Shown one piece after another: positions 60,196-64,000 of a stretch of 64,000 nucleotides of DNA. Below the pieces are notes generated by a model. That model ran no database searches. It saw nothing but the letters and a program-made list of their open reading frames with translations, and had not been told where the DNA came from. Source of the stretch: an uncultured Eubacteriales bacterium. GTDB lineage: Bacteria; Bacillota; Clostridia; Christensenellales; Aristaeellaceae. The translations under genes and the position numbers were made by a program. The stretch spans positions 1 to 64,000 of the forward strand of contig CADANQ010000004.1 of NCBI GenBank assembly GCA_902789365.1. The letters are read 5' to 3'. Each line of letters begins with the position of its first letter. The first letter of the stretch is position 1.

Positions 60196-60227
60196 AAGCC
60201 GAAGGCTTCCGTGCCTTCGGCTTTTTT
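60196..60227 (+). terminator. Intrinsic terminator after the small lipoprotein
   Basis: AAGCCGAAGGC (60196-60206), loop TTCCGT, GCCTTCGGCTT (60213-60223), running into a T-tract. Confidence 0.9.
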
Positions 60228-60297
60228 GCGCTGTACCGAAGCTTTTCCGCATCCGGAAAGTTAAAGATAACTAACTTTTGGTACCGGCGTTTTACCG

Positions 60298-61245
60298 TCA
60301 GTCGTCCTTCCAGACGTGTTTCCTGATCCTTTCGTATTCCTCCGGAGTGATTTTCAGTATGGTGCCGTGCTTGAAGCCGTACGGGAAAGAAAACGCGCTG
60401 TCCGAACGGGTGAAAACGCCGCGTTCGATGCCGTCCGAAACGAAAGGAACATAGCCCTGTCCGGCGCCCCTGACCCCGTAATAGTCCACAAACAGGCACC
60501 AGCGTCCGTCGTCGAGCCTGACGGCGGTGGGTGCCTCATAAAGCCCCTGGGCGATGTCCGCCATGGACGCGTCGAACGCCGGAATCCGCGTCCATGGGCC
60601 GCGGGCGGAAGGCGCAGAAAGCAGAATCATGGTAGCGGGGTTTTTCTCGCTCTTCACAAACAGGTAGTATTTGCCGTTTTCATAATACGCCGCCGAATCG
60701 ATCACCGAGGAATCCTCCTTGCGGTAGAACAGTTCGGGAGCGGAAAAACGGGCAAAATCCCGGGTCCTGCAGGCATAGATGGCCATGTCCTTAAAATCGC
60801 TTTCCTGTCTGCTGGCGGAAAAATGAAGGATATACTCCTTTTCCTCCTCGTCAAACAGGATATCCGGCGCCCACAGACATCCGAAGGATTCGTCTCCGAT
60901 GGGCTCCAGGGCTTCCTCGGTCCAGTCCACGAGGTTATCCGAAACGAAATGAGCCAGGCATTTGCTGCCATGGCGCTTGATCTCGTCCCAGGAACGGCAG
61001 TATTTTCCCCTCATGCCGTAGGACAGGCTCAGGTCGGTGGCGAAAATGTGAAATTTGCCGTCAAAGCGGCTGCGGACCACCGTCATATCCCGGACGCCCT
61101 TGTCCCCGTAGTAGGCCCAAAGTACCGGCCGGCCGCCGTTCACCGCTTCCCAGCGAAAGGCGTCCCGGCTGAGAGCAAAATATACCTGCTCGCCGTCAGG
61201 CGTCGTTTTTTCCCGAAAATGGACAAACAGATAACAGGTTTCCAT
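60298..61245 (-). CDS. GH43-like five-bladed propeller glycosidase
   Basis: A 315-residue cytoplasmic (no signal peptide) protein with the beta-propeller patterns of GH43/related families: QVYFALSRDAFRWEAVNGGR, DMTVVRSRFDGKFHIFATDL, CLWAPDILFDEEEKEYILHF, SSVIDSAAYYENGKYYLFVK and LYEAPTAVRLDDGRWCLFVD. Acidic residues in WAPD and YEAP are at the places of the pKa-modulating Asp and the catalytic Glu. It probably cleaves arabinosyl, xylosyl or galactosyl side groups from imported oligosaccharides. GGGAGGG precedes ATG 61245. It may share a transcript with the LRR gene read from 62207 downstream. Confidence 0.82.
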   Translation of the reverse strand: METCYLFVHFREKTTPDGEQVYFALSRDAFRWEAVNGGRPVLWAYYGDKGVRDMTVVRSRFDGKFHIFATDLSLSYGMRGKYCRSWDEIKRHGSKCLAHFVSDNLVDWTEEALEPIGDESFGCLWAPDILFDEEEKEYILHFSASRQESDFKDMAIYACRTRDFARFSAPELFYRKEDSSVIDSAAYYENGKYYLFVKSEKNPATMILLSAPSARGPWTRIPAFDASMADIAQGLYEAPTAVRLDDGRWCLFVDYYGVRGAGQGYVPFVSDGIERGVFTRSDSAFSFPYGFKHGTILKITPEEYERIRKHVWKDD

Positions 61246-61274
61246 GTTATTCCCTCCCGTTTATAATCACGCGG

Positions 61275-62207
61275 TCAGTCCAAAGGCGCGCTCTCTTCGA
61301 ACGGAATATAGACTCCGGTCTGGAACATCTGATAAATGACATCGTAATGGGGCGTTTTTTTGCCGTCGCTGTCACCGTTCAAGGTGCGCCAGAAACCGCC
61401 GGTGCCGGAATTGTTCCAGTCAAAGGTACAATTCGGCAGCGCGTCGCGCAGCGCCGCCTTCACCGACGAATCCACCCTGTTTTGGTCCATCGAGGAAGAC
61501 ATATAGTTGAAGGCCCACAGTCTTCTGAGAGACTTGATCTGACCCAGAAGCTGGATGTCCTGAATGCGGTTGTTGGGAATGTTCAGGTCCATCAGATTTG
61601 TGCACACGAGCAGCGGCTCCACCGAAGTAATGCGGTTGGAGAACGCCTCCAGGTATTCAAGCTTCGGGCAGTTCCCCAGCGCCATGATATCCGTCAGCTG
61701 GTTGCGCCCGATGATCAGCACCCGGAGATCCGGCATGAATCTGAGGAAATCCAGCGTGGTCAGGCCGTTGTGGCCCAGATCCAGGGCCAGCATATGGCGG
61801 CAGTATTTAAGGCAGGCGAAATCCTGGCTGGTATGGGCCGTGCTGCGGTTATTGTGCAGCGTGGAAAAGACCGTCATATCGGTCCTGATGACATGGGGCC
61901 CCTTGTTGTTGCAGTAAATGATAAAGGTCCACCCGAATTCCACGTTGGGATAACGCGCCGACAGTTCCTCGGCCCAGGCCATGTTCATGGTCGTCAGGTA
62001 CATATCGCATTTTTCAAGGCAGGGCAGCTGATCCAGGAATTCCTCCAGTTTGGCAAGGCTTTTGACCTCGGTGGCCCCAAAGTCCACATAAGTCGCTTCC
62101 CGGTATGCCTTAACCCGGCCGTCATATACAACTTCCTCGTTTTCCATGGCTGACGCGGCGGTCAGAAGCAGCAGCGCGAGGGCCAGAATAAAGAACGCTT
62201 TTTTCAT
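61275..62207 (-). CDS. Secreted leucine-rich-repeat protein
   Basis: A 310-residue exported protein: signal peptide MKKAFFILALALLLLTAASA. Four to five LRR_4-type repeats follow in the middle (HMLALDLGHNGLTTLDFLRF, DLRVLIIGRNQLTDIMALG, KLEYLEAFSNRITSVEPLL, NLMDLNIPNNRIQDIQLLG). The ends are non-repeat (DVIYQMFQTGVYIPFEESAP). GGAGG lies six bases before ATG 62207; open sequence further upstream to 63164 is opposite the esterase gene and not real. Such proteins bind partners on the cell surface; the ligand is unknown. Confidence 0.85.
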   Translation of the reverse strand: MKKAFFILALALLLLTAASAMENEEVVYDGRVKAYREATYVDFGATEVKSLAKLEEFLDQLPCLEKCDMYLTTMNMAWAEELSARYPNVEFGWTFIIYCNNKGPHVIRTDMTVFSTLHNNRSTAHTSQDFACLKYCRHMLALDLGHNGLTTLDFLRFMPDLRVLIIGRNQLTDIMALGNCPKLEYLEAFSNRITSVEPLLVCTNLMDLNIPNNRIQDIQLLGQIKSLRRLWAFNYMSSSMDQNRVDSSVKAALRDALPNCTFDWNNSGTGGFWRTLNGDSDGKKTPHYDVIYQMFQTGVYIPFEESAPLD

Positions 62208-62375
62208 ATCGCTCCTCCGAATGGGATTGATAATCATATTATAACGGACAATAACGGCAAACGCAAGACACGGCAATTGCGTCCGTCGTCGTTCGCGGGT
62301 ATAATAAACGCGCGAAGGCCATTCCCGCCATGTATCTGTTTTTATCCCCGTATCTTTACAGGAGGCGTAAAAAGA

Positions 62376-63206
62376 ATGCAGTACCGCAAATTTTCCGTCC
62401 GCGTCCCCGGGGCCGGCACGGCATCCTCCCTGACGCTCTACGGGCAGGACCTGGAAGAACCCATCCGGAAAGGACGCCTGTCCCCCGCCCTGCTCGTCTG
62501 TCCCGGCGGCGCCTATGCGTATACATCCCCCCGGGAAGCCGAGCCCGTGGCCCTGGTATTCCTGGCCCGGGGCTTCAACGTGTACGTTCTCAGGTATCAC
62601 TGCGCCCCGGAAGCGCGCTGGCCAGTGCCCCAGCTGGAAGCCGCGGAAGCGATACGCATGATCCGCTCCCAGGCGGACGAGACCATGACGGACCCCACGC
62701 GTGTTTTTATCTGCGGTTTCTCCGCCGGGGGGCATCTGGCGGCTTCCGTCGGAATCCTGTGGAAGAGGGCGGGCTGGGCCGCGGCCCTGAAGGCGTCTGA
62801 CGAGGAAATCCGCCCGACGGGCATGGTCCTGTGTTATCCCGTCGTCACCGCCGGGGAAAAGGCCCACAGGGGATCCATCGAAAACCTGCTGGGGCCGGAA
62901 CGGGAGGACGTCTCCCCTCTTTCGGTTTCCCTTGAAAAGCAGGTCGGCACGGACTGCGTTCCCGCCTTCATCTGGCACACCCGTACAGACCCTTCGGTCC
63001 CGGTGGAAAACAGCCTGTACCTCGCCGCGGCTCTTGCTGAAAACGGCGTCCCGTTTGAAATGCACGTTTTCCCCCGCGGAGGCCATGGCCTGAGCCTCGC
63101 AAACGCCCTGACCGACGCCGGGGACGGCGGCATGATTGCAGCGGACTGCGCCGTGTGGCCGCAAATGGCCGCGGACTGGATGCTGGGGGAAAAATGGCGG
63201 CTGTGA
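62376..63206 (+). CDS. Alpha/beta-hydrolase, acetyl-xylan-esterase-like
   Basis: A 276-residue intracellular alpha/beta-hydrolase. The oxyanion region is LLVCPGGAYAYTSPREAEP, the nucleophile elbow ICGFSAGGHLAASVG (Ser in GxSxGG), the acid in WHTRTDPSVPVENS and the His in FPRGGHGLSLA. This set matches carbohydrate esterases of the BD-FAE/acetyl-xylan-esterase-like group. It fits deacetylation of plant oligosaccharides after import. GGAGG precedes ATG 62376; sequence upstream of it in frame is not protein-like. Confidence 0.88.
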   Translation: MQYRKFSVRVPGAGTASSLTLYGQDLEEPIRKGRLSPALLVCPGGAYAYTSPREAEPVALVFLARGFNVYVLRYHCAPEARWPVPQLEAAEAIRMIRSQADETMTDPTRVFICGFSAGGHLAASVGILWKRAGWAAALKASDEEIRPTGMVLCYPVVTAGEKAHRGSIENLLGPEREDVSPLSVSLEKQVGTDCVPAFIWHTRTDPSVPVENSLYLAAALAENGVPFEMHVFPRGGHGLSLANALTDAGDGGMIAADCAVWPQMAADWMLGEKWRL

Positions 63207-63212
63207 TTGCTT

Positions 63213-64000
63213 TCAGTCCTCTGTTTCCGGGCGGCTTTCGGCCCGGGTCCAGCCTTCCAGCCTGAGGACACTGTTCCTTTCACCTTTTCGCGCCGCTTTG
63301 GCGTTGTTCTTCCTGTACTCCCGCGGAGACATTCCGGTCTCCTTCTGGAAATTCCGGTTGAATGACGATATGGAAGGAAGGCCGACGGCGGCGGCGATAT
63401 TCAGCACCGAATCGTTGCCGATTGACAGCATCATGCAGGCCTTCCTGATCCTCAGCTGATTGAGGTACTTCAGCGGAGAGATCCCCATGGTTTCCCGGAA
63501 GGAGCGGCGGAAATGAGCCGGACTCATCAGGCATAATTCCGCCATCCGGTCCATATTAAAATCGCCGCTGTAATGGGTATCCATATACCTCAGCACCGGA
63601 CGGATGTTGAAATTTTCCTCCGGCTGATCCAACTGGCCGATTTTGCCTGCAAAACGTCCGTATTCAATCTGAAGCGCCGAAAAATAGATACGTACCAGGT
63701 CGGTATCCAATGTTTCCTTCATGCATTCGTCCAGGATGCACTCACACAAAAAGCGCAGCCGGTCGTTCCTGTCCCTTTCAAGGCGGATCCCCGGCAGGAA
63801 TCCGGTCTCCACGTGTCCTGTCATACCCTCGATATCCGCAAAGATGTAGCTCCACCCGCTCCTTGTCCCCGGATCGGAGCAGGTGGTATGCGGAACCATC
63901 CGGGGAATAATAAAAACGTCCCCCTCGCCGAAGGGCACCCTTTTGCCGTCAATCAGCATAAAGCCGCCGTGGGAATGGCAGAAACCGATTTCCAGGCAAT
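63213..64000 (-). CDS. AraC-family transcriptional regulator, 5' end outside the window
   Basis: An AraC/XylS-type regulator whose N-terminus runs off the right edge; the frame is open to 64000 (IGFCHSHGGFMLIDGKRVPF is cupin-like). The visible part has the sugar-sensing cupin end (GDVFIIPRMVPHTT), a helical linker and two HTH motifs at the C-terminus (MDRMAELCLMSPAHFRRSFR and VLNIAAAVGLPSISSFNRNF, then QKETGMSPREYRK). It is likely to control the neighbouring glycan genes. It converges with the esterase at 6 bp. Confidence 0.9.
   Translation of the reverse strand, partial: CLEIGFCHSHGGFMLIDGKRVPFGEGDVFIIPRMVPHTTCSDPGTRSGWSYIFADIEGMTGHVETGFLPGIRLERDRNDRLRFLCECILDECMKETLDTDLVRIYFSALQIEYGRFAGKIGQLDQPEENFNIRPVLRYMDTHYSGDFNMDRMAELCLMSPAHFRRSFRETMGISPLKYLNQLRIRKACMMLSIGNDSVLNIAAAVGLPSISSFNRNFQKETGMSPREYRKNNAKAARKGERNSVLRLEGWTRAESRPETED

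Noticed and set aside
62208..63164. N-terminal extension of the LRR protein to 63164
   Set aside because: It lies opposite the esterase gene and lacks protein character; the signal peptide and RBS set the start at 62207.

Overview
The window looks like a chromosomal segment of an uncultured, GC-rich anaerobic member of the Bacillota (class Clostridia), probably from a herbivore gut or rumen. The clues are AGGAGG-type ribosome binding sites before nearly every gene, a threonine T-box riboswitch, many lipobox signal peptides, a superoxide reductase, BspA-like and WG-repeat secreted proteins, and a pectin-oligosaccharide operon. An exact genus cannot be read from this sequence.

Region 1 (1-1.65 kb) holds a frameshifted short-chain dehydrogenase cut by the window edge, a 34-residue membrane peptide and a UDP-sugar-epimerase-like dehydrogenase. 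Region 2 (about 1.7-15.5 kb) reads as an eroded accessory island abutting the 3' end of guaA. It has two diverged copies of a ~350 bp repeat, which share a 19 bp motif and the 10 bp guaA end sequence with the guaA junction. It also has two relaxase-like C-terminal remnants, and a set of secreted proteins (WG-repeat, BspA-like, lipoproteins) that reuse one RBS/signal-peptide leader. Several genes here are broken.

Region 3 (15.5-28.6 kb) is core-like. It holds a stand-alone GMP synthase ATP-pyrophosphatase subunit, a TGS-less threonyl-tRNA synthetase under a T-box, an ABC exporter pair, the pepC-pepT peptidase pair, a secreted nuclease, a peptidoglycan-binding serine hydrolase, a HIT protein and RdgB. 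Region 4 (28.6-35.5 kb, minus strand) is a five-gene cluster: a MATE transporter fused to an anti-sigma-type ATPase domain, an ABC ATPase with a membrane N-terminus, an ABC permease carrying seven 27-residue repeats, a SpoIIE/RsbU-type phosphatase and a small degenerate ATPase-fold protein. It looks like partner-switch signalling parts attached to transporters.

Region 5 (35.7-50.9 kb) is dominated by two giant secreted repeat proteins. One has ~33-residue YD/RHS-like units arranged in six-unit super-repeats, the other is a BspA-like leucine-rich-repeat protein, and each carries one frameshift. Between them are a PfkB sugar kinase (KDG kinase-like), an amidohydrolase, a tyrosine recombinase, tRNA-Ala(GGC) and a metallo-beta-lactamase-fold lipoprotein. 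Region 6 (50.9-64 kb) holds desulfoferrodoxin and a carbohydrate locus: two permeases, a binding protein, GH105 and GH112, which together fit import and breakdown of rhamnogalacturonan fragments. An aldo-keto reductase, a GH43-like enzyme, an LRR protein, an esterase and an AraC regulator cut by the right edge follow.

Long open frames opposite real genes are common here because of the base composition and were left out. Frame lesions occur in six genes. I cannot tell true decay from read error for those in homopolymers or tandem repeats.
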